Positions 12,935 to 24,490 of a stretch of 64,000 nucleotides of DNA are shown here, in pieces; positions within the stretch are counted from its first letter, which is position 1, and every line of letters starts with the position of its first letter. The stretch lies in the NCBI RefSeq assembly GCF_021018805.1, contig NC_086256.1, positions 13,458,032 through 13,522,031 on the forward strand. The letters run 5' to 3'. A model generated the notes under the pieces. The model was not told the DNA's origin. It ran no database searches and was given only the letters and a program-made list of their open reading frames with translations. The translations under genes were made by a program, and so were the position numbers. The DNA comes from Prinia subflava (lineage: Eukaryota > Chordata > Aves > Passeriformes > Cisticolidae).

Positions 12935-15489
12935 AAAATGATATAGAACATACAATTTATTTTCAGAAACTAATATAGACCAAAATAACATTATTTTGTC
13001 TCTTTACCTTCATTTTAAAACTGAATTCAACAATGGATCTCACTGCAGGTCCTGCTTAATATCATTCAGTCATTCTGTTCATATGCCTCAAAACCACAAC
13101 ATTTAATTTTTTTTTATCTCTAACTTGAGTAGCATGGTGAGATCTCAAGCTGAATAGATCCTGAAATGTTATTTTAGTAGGCTGTAGGAAGTTTATAAAT
13201 TTAGCATTGCTATGAAACATATTCCAGTGGTCTGGTTTTTTTCAGGACTGCTCAACATACCACACAGTTGTGTTACAACTTTAGTAGATTACTGATTCTG
13301 AAAAGTCTATTTTTTGAAGTTGTTTCTGGCCCCAAAGAAGTGACCTTTTGTCACCTTCAACTCATCAACTGCTCTCTCATATGACATACAAAACGATAGT
13401 TTAGCACTTGGAAAGCACTTAGTACAAACGTTGCCTTATGGTAAAGCCTTGTCTTTGAATGCCATTATTCTGTTTTCTTTCCAGCTTTCTGAGCAGTTAT
13501 GTTCAGTAGAGTCTGGCTCAAAACAAGGCTCTACACGTGCAGTGCAGCATTTCCCTTCCACAGCCAGTTCCTATTTGGCCACTTCTGTGCTGATAAAGGT
13601 GTTATATTTCTCAAATAGATAATCTGTGATTTCCATTTAAGCAAAACATGCCAGTTCTCAGTTGTTTAGGGAGGCAATCAACCTTGAGCCTTCTCCGCCT
13701 TCTAGTCCAGCAGAAGAATTCCCATCTCAGCAGAGAACTCCTTCACACACTGCATTCCAGTTTCCTAACAACTTTAGGGCAAAGGAGCAAAAATCCTGAG
13801 CTGGTTTGAGCTACGCAGCCTCTGTCTGGGGCAGTGGGGCATAATAATGTCAGCTGAGAGAGCAGTTTAATTTTTTGGTATCCATCATTTTCAGATTTAA
13901 GTAATCTCTAAGAAGTAAATGCAAGTCATTATTCAAAGCATGCCCTCATGCAAAAATGCTAATTGTAGTCTCTGGGAAACAATTTTTTTAAGTTAGTGGA
14001 GAAGGTGTAGAACAATTCGGAAAATACTGGCCAATGTGACAAGCAGAGAAGTCAAGGACAACCAAGTAGTCAAACTCGTGAGCTCCACTGAAAATCTTCA
14101 GGGGATTTATCTGAACCAAGTGTCCCTGTGACAATCCTTTAATAAATTAAAAAATACATACCACCCATATTTTATGTTAGTCTGATTCTCCTTCAGATCT
14201 TGACCAGACATTTATCTGACATATGCCTGCAAATTAAAAAAATAAAATTTAAAAAATAATAATTCTTTTAGGAAATAATAGAGACCCTTTTAGCTCAGTA
14301 CTAAAGAAAACAAAAGAATTGATACATGGATAGTTTCAGCTTTCTTCAAGGCAGTTTTGAACTGCTATTTAACATGTTTTAAAATTCAGCAAAGTGGCTA
14401 ACTGATACAAGAACTTACAAGAATTTTATGTTAATATTCATGAAGAGAAAAAACATTTGAAAACTTGGTATACATTTTCAGATTTCACTGAATAGATTAT
14501 TTAAATCAAAATTAGTGTGGATATTAATGTCCTGTTTTCCCCTCTTATATCACTTTTACAATGACAGATTCAGTTCAGTGGAGTTATTTCTAATTTACAA
14601 TATAACATGTGAGAAGGATCAAATTGTGAGACTTTAACACACATAACATCACCATATAAACCAGCAACCTTCTCTGTGAATCAGCAATTTCTAAAATAGA
14701 AAGAGAGCTTAGTACAGGAATATCATTATGTTGGGTGGGAGAGGTTTAGTACTTCTGTTCTTAAAAAAAAGAAAAAAGAAAAAAGAAAAAAAAGGCAACA
14801 CAAACCCCAAACTTCATCAATATGTACATATTTGTATTAAGCTTTCTGGATTACTTCTTGGTATGCAATTTTAATATCCTTTTCTCTTTGACAAGGTCAG
14901 GTCTGCTTTCTCTTTTAGGCAGCTCACAAGATTCAAGTTATAGCTAATTGGTTTGATTATTTGTTCTGTAACCTCTAATTCCCCATGACCTTTTCCAAGC
15001 CCATTTTCAATTTAATGAGCCAAACTAGCAAAGCTTATACTGGACTTTTGATGAGAACTGTCAGAACGTCTTGACAAATTAAGTGTTCCACATTCTAGGT
15101 TATTTTCAGACCAAATGCAACTGCAGAGTTAATGTTATTTTTCTTTAAAGGTATACCATTTGTCTGTAAAGAACTATTGATTTTCACAGAAAAAAAACCA
15201 CAACAAAACAAAACATATTTATTTTTCTATACTACCCATACAGGCTGATCCCTAAAGATTAAATGTGCCTATAAATTTGTATGCACCCAATACTGTAACT
15301 TTAATCATTTTCTTATCTCCTTCTCTATTTGCTTAAAGTACACTGACTTATACAAGAAGTCCACCAGGGTGAATACTGTAGCTGGGATAGAAACGTCCTG
15401 AGAGAGTACAAACATTCCTAATTAAAAACCAAGGGATTAAGAAAACCTGAACTTTCCCCTTAAGCTAAGTCATCATTGTTTATCATGAG
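12935..15489. other. No feature recognised apart from low-complexity DNA
   Basis: An A-rich track with single G interruptions lies at 14763-14793, and an A/T-rich patch at 14234-14265. The 13431-13622 plus-strand frame is 63 codons without a domain. A slightly GC-richer patch at 13670-13860 matches no repeat I know. Confidence 0.55.
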
Positions 15490-15800
15490 CACAACAGAGA
15501 ACTGTTAAAAAAAGGGCGGTGTAAGTGTTTGGTGTCCTGATTTAGTCTTTATCATTAAAATAATTATAAATGGTATGCCTTCCCTTTTTAAGAGAACAAG
15601 AAATAAAGCTCCTTGCCACACCCTGCCCCACTTTTGACAAGGGGATGCCGTGTTGACTTGTTTTGGGGAAGCTGTTTTCTCTTTGGCTTTGAAAGAGGTT
15701 CATTTGTACTTGTTTTTATAAAATTGAATCTCTGAAGTAAATCCCAACTCCATTGTCTACTATGATGAATGGTTGGGACATATATAATGGTAGGAGGAGG
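15490..15800. promoter_or_regulatory. Candidate conserved non-coding block
   Basis: This is a non-repetitive stretch. A TAATTATAAATGG word at about 15560-15572 is followed by a balanced-composition region at 15600-15690 and a G-rich patch at 15793-15820. It sits between plain AT-rich DNA and has no ORF. The regulatory call is an inference with weak support. Confidence 0.15.
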
Positions 15801-17726
15801 AAAAGGGTGGGGGAAAAGGTGCTACAAGTAGCTGGTTAACACCTTCTGGAAGGGATTGGGGATCTTACAACTGCCTCTAGTGCATCCACACCATTCTCCC
15901 TAGCACTTGCCTTACCTGTACCATAGTACAGAGACATCTCTGTGATCTCATCCTTACAAGCCACATGTGCTCTCCAGCAAGTTTCTGAAGAGGCTTCTGA
16001 GTTTTTTTCAGATTTTTTTTTTGTTTTAATCTTTTTAAGATCTTACTCTTAAATTAGAATTTTCTATGATATTGGTTTAGAGCAACTTAATATTTAACTT
16101 ACAGTGAATAAAGTTCAAATGAAAAACTGAAGCTTAGTGCCTTGGTGAGTATGAGCCAGACTTGTGTATGCAAACCCTACAGATTGATTTTTTAAATTTT
16201 TTCTATTTTTTAAGTGAGATATTGAGGCTGTATTTAACGTGTTTTATAGTAGTCATATATTGTATGAGTCAATTTTTTTTTCTATATAAGAGCAATATTT
16301 TTCTCATTCCAAGAGATGCTGCTGCATATTATTAACCAAGATAAGGAGATATCAGGGCATCTCTACAGCAGTTACAGTCCCGTTATAATTGGAATAAAAG
16401 GCAATTCAATAGCTAAGATTATACAATATCAAAGGCCAGGAAGGTAGAAAAACCTCCCAAATGCTGACCTCTGGCCCAATAAATGGAAAGTGACAGAGAC
16501 ATCATTATCCTTACACAGAAAGAAAGACAAGATCATTCCTGAGAAAGCAGGCAAGAGAAGATGAGGGCTTGCAAACTGGCAAGGATTAACATTGCGAGAA
16601 ATGCTAGTATTAAACTGCAGCTGTGACAAAAAACTTACTCTTTACATTCATACTCTTTTGTAAGTGAATTATTTATCAATGAATGCTGAAAATAGTGGGA
16701 GAATTACCATTTTTAGGTGTTTACAGAAACATGTGTGAAGGCAAAAGATACAAAGCAAATTAGTGCAGTGACAATTGTCAGTGCACATCCCTATTCCCTG
16801 TACCATGCTGCCTCAGGGAAGGGGAAAAGTGAAGGGAATACTCACAACCACCTTCTCTACTCTTGACATTATTCAGTCAGCCTCAGACAGAGGCAATGAA
16901 GTGACTGTGCAATGTGCCCGGGGTTCATCTGGCTCACTGGTGAGCCTGCAAGCACTGTGCTTATACCCTGAAGGGCCTGAAAATACTTGAAATCAGCAAC
17001 TTGATCTGCTGGGACTGTGACAGCAGGTCTGTATCTTTTAAGTGCAGCATGTCAAACTGAAGAAAATAGGGAAAGCAACACGGGACAAATGTTTTGACCT
17101 CACAGTTCCATGCTACAGTGATGAGATACTACAAATCTTATCTTTTTTTCCTGTTAATATTTGCCAGGAACAATACTATCTGCTCTACTTAGGACTGGTC
17201 TTGTTTATGTACATGGTCTGCTGTACACTGGCAGAGAAAGTTGTTAATATTAACTGCTTTTAAATATCCCCTCTCTTCCATTCAGAAATATATAAATCTC
17301 TTAGGCAATATAAATAGCTTTCTTTTCAGATCAGATAAGGCAATGTAAACTTAAAGAACATTTTAATTGTCAAAAATTATTTTTAAGAGATCTTTAGATA
17401 TAATAATTGCCAAAGGAAAAAATAACTCCAGTGCATTGTTCGCATATGAAAGTCTCAACAGGGTTTCCTTAATAAAATTCAAAACATAAACCACTGATAG
17501 TGCATATCTTCAAGGGTCAGATAGAGTTTCATACATTTTTTTTTAAGATTCTTCTTGTTCCTGTATTGTTAGCAATGGTACAGGCCTGCTATACAGTGAA
17601 ATATGAATTTAGCTAAATAGCGTATTTGAGCAACACAGAGATTTCTGCCACTCCAGCTCCTCACCCCCAAACTGGTCTGGTTTACTTCCATTCTTCAAGA
17701 AAAGAGGAAGCAAAATCCTACATGAA
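15801..17726. other. No feature recognised
   Basis: T-rich runs occur near 16012-16022 and 16271-16281. The minus-strand frame 16429-16629 and the plus-strand frames 16775-16990 and 17042-17263 are 66-73 codons and unrecognisable. The mildly GC-richer part at 16790-16990 fits no repeat family I can name. Confidence 0.55.
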
Positions 17727-17963
17727 GATCATAAAATAGTTGGAACTGGAAGAGACCTATGGAACCTTTAAAGTTCATTGAGTCCAACTCCTCTGCAATG
17801 AGCAGAGGGATCTTTGACCAGATTGGGTGCTCAGAGCACTGTGCAGCCTGACTCCGAATGTTTCCAGGGATGGGGCATCCACCACCTCTCTGGGCAATCT
17901 GTTCCAGTTTCACTGCCCTCCTCACAAGTAATTTCTTTTCTATATGTAGTCTAAATCTACCTA
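17727..17963 (-). mobile_element. CR1 LINE 3' end fragment
   Basis: Read on the plus strand this is the antisense of the CR1 3' region. ATCATAAAATAGTTGGAACT at about 17729-17748 is a variant of the terminal CR1 ATTCTATGAT repeat plus its lead-in. It is followed by GGAAGAGACC, GAGTCCAACTCCTCTGCAAT, a TGCTCAGAGCACTGTGCAGC segment, TTCCAGGGATGGGGCATCCA at about 17861-17880, and GTCTAAATCTACC at the far side. CR1 is the main avian LINE and typically leaves 5'-truncated copies; this one holds only the last part of ORF2 or the 3' UTR. Short reading frames crossing it (17695-17925 minus, 17858-18061 plus) are not genes. It lacks a clean run of terminal octamers and shows many substitutions, so it is an old insertion. 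Confidence 0.92.
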
Positions 17964-20099
17964 TCCATCATATATCTGTCATCTCTGTCTATAATCCGTC
18001 ATTTCTCAATCATATCTCTCTTCATCACAATTCTCAGTTCAACAAATCAAATAAACAATAGAAAAAAAGAACTGTTTCAATATTCAATAAAGCAATAATT
18101 AAATCCAGGGCATATTTGACTACAGGCTCCTTCAGGCTCTTGCAGTGAAAACCTTCTGAACAGAATTAAAAATCTCTTTTTTTCAGTTCATACTGTAATG
18201 CTTTTGTTAATTTGTAGGCATATCAACAGAGTCAACAATAAGAAAGGAGATTTTAAGAATCTCACTATGTGTCTAAAAGAATTTTACCTAGGATTAATAT
18301 ACAAAGATATTACAGTATGCATAATAGTAATTATTAACTCTGAGTACACATAGTTCAAAAATAACAAGAATAAGCCAATCTAAAAAGTTGTATGTATGTA
18401 TGGCAGAAGAGACTTAATGTCACAATTCTACCCTTGCATAAAGAATCTGCAGAAAAAATAAGTATTTTAGGAATCTGGGGACAGAATAGCGGTTTTCTTG
18501 TACTTCCTGATTAAATATGTTCTTTTCAAAATACTTCTTATATCAGATGTTATTCTATTATGTATAGAGAGCACCACAATTACTGTGCTAAGTTCAGAAA
18601 CCTAAATCTATTAACCGAAGTGTGTGTGATATTTACATGTCTTTTGGAGAATGATTTTGAAAGAGCAGCATTCACAGACGAGCAGGACTGATGAATATTA
18701 ATAAAAATATGGTGCTCAGTTTTCTAGATGATATATAAAGGTGGTTCTACTGCTAATTTCAGTGTGAAAGAATTTGTTAATCGTAAGCAGACAGCCAAAA
18801 ACCAAGTACTACCACCAGAGTCTGCAAGGGCAGGAATTTATTTTCAATTTCCAGGGGTTTTTCTGCCTAAATTAATCATGAGAATGTTCAATACACTATT
18901 TGTTGTTTTCTAGCATTAAAGCTGTCATATTTTGTCACAGATCAGAAAAGACATCAGTGTACCTTAGGCAATGAGACATGTCATCAATAGCATCCAACGT
19001 TAAAAGCCCACAAAATGAAAATCCTTCACCCATATCATTAGGTGTTCTCTGTGAAGGGCTACAGGAGGAACTTCCTTTGGGAATGCAGATTTGAAGGCAG
19101 TTGCTAGCACAATCTTTCTCAAATAAGAATCAGGGAATTAGATCTTGTATTTGGAACTAATAATTGAACCTCTTCCACTCTCTGACAGTGAAACAATGCG
19201 TTGTCATAATGTCATAATTTTGCCATCGCAGTGATATTTATATGTCCTGATAGTGTGAAATACAATTTTTTTTTCTTAAGAAGATAGAGCTAATTTTGCT
19301 ATTTACCATGGGTTTAGGTTGACATATTTTATTTACATCTTGTTTCTCCCCATCTGAGGTTTCATACTGATGGTCCTTTGAGGAAGTTAAGTGCCCCAAA
19401 GCACTACCTCTTTCAGTGTTTTGTTGAATTTGAATTAAGCTTCCCTGTAGTAAGTTGCAAAATTGTTCAAAATTGACTCTAGGCATCCTAAGAACCCTAA
19501 AGCTTCTAAGGGACTTGTTTAAAGCTAAAAACTGAATATCTCCTAAAGGAAAACTACATGTCAGATTTATATTATAATGTGTTATTGTGCTTTTTGTTCT
19601 AATTGGGTTTGAAGGCAAAATGCTGTTGTTTTGCAAATGCTGGTGTTATTATTATTGCCACACAGAAAACCAAACAATGAAAAAGCATAACAAAAAAAAA
19701 AAAGGCACAAGAACAATAGCAATTCTGGCAATTTTTCCATTCATTGTTGGTATTATTGAATTATACAGTTTTAAGTCACATAGGAGTAAAAATTTTTAAT
19801 ATTTATGTTGAAGCACAGTGTCAGATTCCTTTTCATACAAACTAAGTAAAATTACTTTGAGTGTCAAAGAGGAAAATATTTTAGTTTTAAAATTTTCATT
19901 TAGCCTCAAGAATTAGATAAGGAACATGAAAAAGTAAATAATATCTGCCAATAAGGGATATATGATCACCAAAAAATTTGAACTACTACTACTATGCACT
20001 TCAGCAATACTAAAATACTCTTATTTAATGCTAACAGTGAAAGCATCCAAATATGAGATGCCTAAAATCACGGTTTCTTTAATCAGAAGTTAATAACCT
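17964..20099. other. No feature recognised
   Basis: TC-rich low-complexity DNA directly follows the CR1 (17963-18040). The minus-strand frame 19238-19636 is 132 codons, one of the longest in the window. Its translation is rich in Ser, Asn, Gln, Ile and Lys with no motif, and nothing suggests an exon. An A12 run lies near 19691. Confidence 0.5.
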
Positions 20100-20350
20100 C
20101 AAGAGAGTCTAGCCTTCTACACTAACAGCTGGTGTGGCACCAGGACTGTGCACACGTCTGTAAACAACACGGAACGAGGAGCTTCAGCTGAACCCTCCAT
20201 ACCTACTACTAGGGGAGTCCTCCTCCTGAGGGGTGGTTCACACCAGATCCAGTTCCTTCACTCAGAAGTTATCTGAGATTTGGGGATCCTCAGCAAGTCT
20301 GAGAAGGTGCCAGTACTGGCACAGTGAGACTGTGCTGTGCTTCATTACCT
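20100..20350. other. Unclassified GC-richer segment
   Basis: Base composition rises here compared with both sides, and the words TGTGGCACCAGGACTGTGC and AGAAGGTGCCAGTACTGGCA are not simple sequence. I looked for LTR-style TG...CA ends with a short flanking duplication and did not find a convincing pair. It may be an eroded mobile element. Confidence 0.3.
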
Positions 20351-22597
20351 TGAGATACAGCATAACACTCAGACCTTAAATACACAAACAAACAGACAAT
20401 CATCGCACTCAAAATTCCAGTGTGGTCACTGTTCACATTCTTGAAACAAACATTTGAATTGTAGTTTACTGAACAGATTAAAATTCTGTTCTCTCAATGT
20501 CTACATTGTCTACTCTACAGGAAACAGATGGCCTTTGACATCAACCAACCTCTGGAAAGAAAAAGGAAGGGAGAACACAAGCCAAGTCAATTCACATTTC
20601 AGGTTGCCTGTTACTCAAAAATCCTTTACAAGTTCAGATCTCAGCTCAATCTCTACAATAGCAATTCCTGCCCTAAACTCACTTGCATTTTAATCCTCAG
20701 TAAGAAAATAACAGAAAAAGGTTAAGTACCTTTTATACCATAGTTCTAATGTACTTGAACAGTATAGAAAAATCTGCATTAGGGGAGACCAATTTTAGTG
20801 CAGCCATCCATACCAGTTAGCTCACAGTACAGTTAAAGGTTCCATGGAAGATGTAATTGAAAACATTTGGAATCTAGGTTACATCTTACAGGAACACTTT
20901 GCAATGCCTTGCATAGTGGCTAGCGTAGATCCTGAGGATGCTGATTCCATAAGCTACCAGTATTTTCACCCAGTTAATATAGTTCAGGATGTTTTGATTT
21001 TCAGTCCTGGCATTAGATGGACTTCTTTAGGTACAGAAAACTTTTAAACTCTCAAATTTGTTCATATTCTGGTAACTATATACAGTAGTGGGCAGACAGA
21101 ATAATGTCAAGGTTCCAGTATAAAAGGTCTATTAGCAAGCCAACTTGCTTTATGTATTAATCACTTACCAGTGGGTCATACAATTCACTGATAATTATAT
21201 CTGTTATCAATTGAAAACCTACATTAGAAACAGAAGATGGGCTTTCATTCATTTAAATGAATATGTATTCATAACAGAAACAGAGTTTTTTAAAAATTGT
21301 ATATATATGAGAAAAATAACCTTTGCCTAATCTGGCAACTTCTATAAAATACTTATTATTTTATTGAGTTACCACAAAACTTATCTTTCCTTTTCAATAT
21401 ACATGGCACTAGAATAAAGCATGATTTTTTAGGATGTTTCTATTAATTAAAATACAAAAGGAATTTTCATTTAGAAGCTAAGCACAATAGGAAGGAGGAA
21501 GTTTACATGCTTGCAATTTCAAGCAAGGATCAAGACATTGTTCCTCAGCATGAGTCATAACCAGGAATTCATAGCTGATTCCTGTTGGGTTGCACATTTG
21601 ACTCATGTCCTCTCACAAGGTGTGGTGCAGAAGATATTCCAAAAGTTGAAAGACAATAATTCTGAAATATACCAAGGAGACTTATAAAACTGAGCTATTT
21701 CAGTCTCCTGGAAATGAATAATGAGAACTGTTTCAGCCATTATTTGCAAATATTTATTGTCCAAGGCATAAGGCCATAATTACCAAAGTTTTAACAATGC
21801 AAATACTGGGTAGGTACACTCCCCAAACATTTTTGGCCTATTAATATTACATTGCATAAGGAATAGATAAGACACTACTGCTATCTGTAGGTATATATAG
21901 GTATTTAACATATTTAAAAAACTTAAAAATCACTTTGAATTTCTAAGAAGGACCAAACTACTTTTTTTCCTCCACTTTTTAAAAATTTGTTTGATTGTCT
22001 TTATTTTGTTTTTAAATACTTCATTAGCAAAACCACAAAACTTTCTCTGGAAGGTAGAACAAACAAAAACTCATGGATTAAGGGGATTAGAGAGGGTATC
22101 TAATTCACAGATTGCCTGTGAATTCTTCTGACATATGAGAGAGAGAGCTCCATAAACATGTCTCATTTCCATCTCCTCAGGACTTCATCTACCAATTCTT
22201 CTCATGCTTTCTTTTCTCTATGTGCATGTGTCCATGCCTGGCATTCCAGTCAAATCCATGCTTGGAGACCCCTTCTTTCCTTTTCCACATCTCAGTCATT
22301 GCTGCCTGTATGGAGTAAACAGTTAAATCAAGCGGCCTTGGTCTCAAGGGCTACAGCTCTGATATAAAAACTGTTTGTCAATGGAATTCAAAGGGAGAAA
22401 TGGGCTTGCAGTCCTACAGAGTAATCAGGATTCCACTGTGACATGTGCTGTGAACTCCTGGAGGTGAGACACTCTGCCCTAAAGAGCATATAACCCTCTA
22501 GCACACATTTGGAACAGACTGGAAAAAAAGTCTCCAGCAACACCAGGGGGAGCGGAGACTGAGGCAAGATAAACTCTTGGATGGGTGTTTTGTCCAT
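20351..22597. other. No feature recognised
   Basis: AT-rich. A perfect 16-bp palindrome, ATTCATTTAAATGAAT, lies at 21247-21262. Overlapping plus-strand frames at 20454-20725 and single frames at 20844-21047, 21145-21330 and 22158-22367 have no recognisable domain. Confidence 0.55.
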
Positions 22598-22616
22598 AAA
22601 AAAAAAAAAAAAAAAA
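22598..22616 (+). repeat. A19 homopolymer
   Basis: A run of 19 A follows TTTTGTCCAT. No retroposon body with a matching target duplication is visible upstream, so I call it a simple run only. Confidence 0.8.
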
Positions 22617-23277
22617 GCTGAATTAGACCTTCTAACCACACTTCATAGTCATCTGGAAAATCTTCCTTTCTCTTCCCTTTTGTATCAGTATTTGTTGGGA
22701 CCTACCACAAGAAACAGAACACAAAACAAAAAAAGCATGGAAGCAAACAGATCCATGTCTGTGTAAAAATTGTAGAAATAGTCCTACTGCTTTCATTTCA
22801 CTGTCCTCAAAGGTTCTCTGGGAAACAGAACACTCATTCCTCATAGCTTTAACCCCATATTTAACTCTCCCCATGAACAGTCACTTGATAATGAAAGTTC
22901 AATTCTGCAAATTGCAATCCAGTGACCTTTCTTTGATGTTAATGGCAGATTCACTTGTGTTCCAGACTAAGTGAAAATATTTTCTCCACCACACAACAAC
23001 AAACAGTTATGAAATACAGTTAAACACACTGTGCTGTAGGAAATTTTGCCTGCTTTCAACAAGATTATTTAAGGTTTTCCTTTCTTTTCATCACCAGAAA
23101 ATCATCTGACAAAATTAATTTTTTTTTCTTATGAAAATTAACCTTCAGCCCCTAACAGTCAATGATGAAACTTCAAGTCATAGCAGAAAAGAAAGTATTT
23201 ATAGTAATATTACAACTTTACTTGTTATATGACCAATCATTTCAACTCTTAAGGAACCTTCCCAGTATGACCATTCT
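22617..23277. other. No feature recognised
   Basis: Mixed AT-rich DNA. The frames 22581-22766 (plus) and 22632-22874 (minus) overlap each other on opposite strands, and the first begins in the A19 run; both are chance frames. Confidence 0.55.
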
Positions 23278-23283
23278 AGAGAT
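23278..23283. repeat. Target-site duplication AGAGAT, left copy
   Basis: AGAGAT directly precedes the TG end of the LTR at 23284 and is repeated exactly after its CA end, at 23752-23757. Confidence 0.75.
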
Positions 23284-23751
23284 TGTCACTGCTGGGACTA
23301 AACCCCTTTACAGCAGTGGCTTCACTGCCTACACATCCACAGACAGAGCCAGAGCAGGTTTCCCTTAGCAGCCTCAGATGTTTAGTGTCACAAACCCATT
23401 TATTATGGCACAGTAACACGGAGTCAGCCTGAGCTGGTGCCTCTGAGGACCCCCAACAAAGGAACCCCTGGGCTTTCATCCATCCCCTCACACCTACCCC
23501 TGCACTTGTCTCGCTGCTCCTCCTGAGCCTTGGGCTCCTGCTGCTTCTCCCAGGGTCTGTTCACTTGCCCAGTGCCCCTGCTCCTTGTGCCCTTTGTCAC
23601 CCCAAGGCTTGGAAGTTCATGGAATCTTGTCTCCCTGACTTCCTGCCCAGAGCTCAACCTGCACCCTGAGCTACAGCGTGCAAACCAAGCCATCTGCACC
23701 AGGCGTGTTCTTCCACATTAACCATACTTCTGCAAACAGAATTTCTTTTCA
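23284..23751 (-). mobile_element. Solitary ERV LTR (ERV-K-like), complete
   Basis: On the plus strand the element starts TGTCACTGCTGGG and ends TTTCTTTTCA, so it has TG...CA ends. It is 468 bp and sits between two exact AGAGAT copies. A 6-bp duplication is the size usual for class II (ERV-K, alpharetrovirus-like) elements; 5 bp is more usual for class III. On the minus strand an AATAAA poly(A) signal (23404 to 23399) lies about 115 bases before the LTR end, followed by GTGACACTAAACATC, as expected for an R-U5 border. G+C is far above the flanks. Overlapping frames on both strands (23276-23721) arise from it and encode nothing recognisable. No internal viral region adjoins it, so it is a recombination-derived solo LTR. 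The class is inferred from duplication size and layout; the boundaries are read directly. Confidence 0.8.
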
Positions 23752-23757
23752 AGAGAT
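23752..23757. repeat. Target-site duplication AGAGAT, right copy
   Basis: Exact repeat of 23278-23283 immediately after the LTR's CA terminus. Confidence 0.75.
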
Positions 23758-23859
23758 TCCCTAGAGAAAGAGTTTTTCCTGATCAAAGGACAATTTTTAT
23801 CATCTCTGCCTGCATTGAGGTTAATAAGCATCTGTGCCACAAAGTTCTTTGTGCTTTGT

Positions 23860-24270
23860 CGTAGTTGGTATTCAGAGGTCAAACCAATTGATTAAAATGG
23901 CAACTAGCAGGTCCATATAATGTGGTTACAGGGTGACCCAATGGTCTCCATGTGCACCTCATTAGATCTAATTGCATTGAAGTGAACTGTAATTCACTGT
24001 TAATCTAAAACAGCCAAGAGGATGGAGTTCTTCACAGAAAGTGCAGTCAGGTAGGTAATTTCAGGCATGCTTTGTGTCCTTGCAAATTACAGCAGAGTTA
24101 AGAGAAAGCTTGCATATTACCGACAAAATGAAAAGGCCAGTAATTGGTAGATCAGGCTGGAGAGAAAAAGGATTAATACCTAAGTGCAATGCAATTTTTG
24201 CTGGCAACAGTATCAGGAATGTGCATACATTAGACATCCATAGTTCTGCTAGAATACTATTCAAATAATT
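23860..24270. promoter_or_regulatory. Candidate conserved enhancer-like block
   Basis: This is about 400 bases of non-repetitive sequence with clustered homeodomain-type cores: TTGATTAAAATGG near 23888, CATTAGATCTAATTGCATTG at 23959-23978, GTAATTCACTGTTAATC at about 23989-24005, and AAAAGGATTAATACC near 24166. GGTCAAACC and GGGTGACCC words that resemble nuclear-receptor half-sites also occur. Both strands hold overlapping 64-67 codon frames at 24061-24268; neither has a domain, and overlapping open frames can simply reflect few stops in a constrained non-coding element. The regulatory reading is inference. Confidence 0.3.
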
Positions 24271-24450
24271 TCTTATTTGTTCAAGGTCTCATCCCACTCT
24301 CCTGAAAAAAACCAAACATTTCTGCATACAAAATATTCAGGAATAGAGTTTCTGCTTAAAACTCCCCTGTGTGTTGTACAATGGAAACTTTATTGCCTGC
24401 TATTTGTGAAGCCTTATGTTCCTGAAGATAGTTTCCCCTTTAGATTATGA

Positions 24451-24490
24451 GAAACAAAACAAAACCAAAACAAACAAACAAATCAAATAA
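24451..24490 (+). repeat. A-rich simple repeat (CAAAA/CAAA)
   Basis: CAAAA and CAAA units alternate for about 40 bases. Confidence 0.8.

Noticed and set aside
19238..19636. 132-codon minus-strand open frame
   Set aside because: No recognisable motif and no evidence of an exon or promoter around it.
22598..22616. A19 run as the tail of a processed pseudogene
   Set aside because: No transcript-like body or target duplication was found; simple homopolymer is sufficient.
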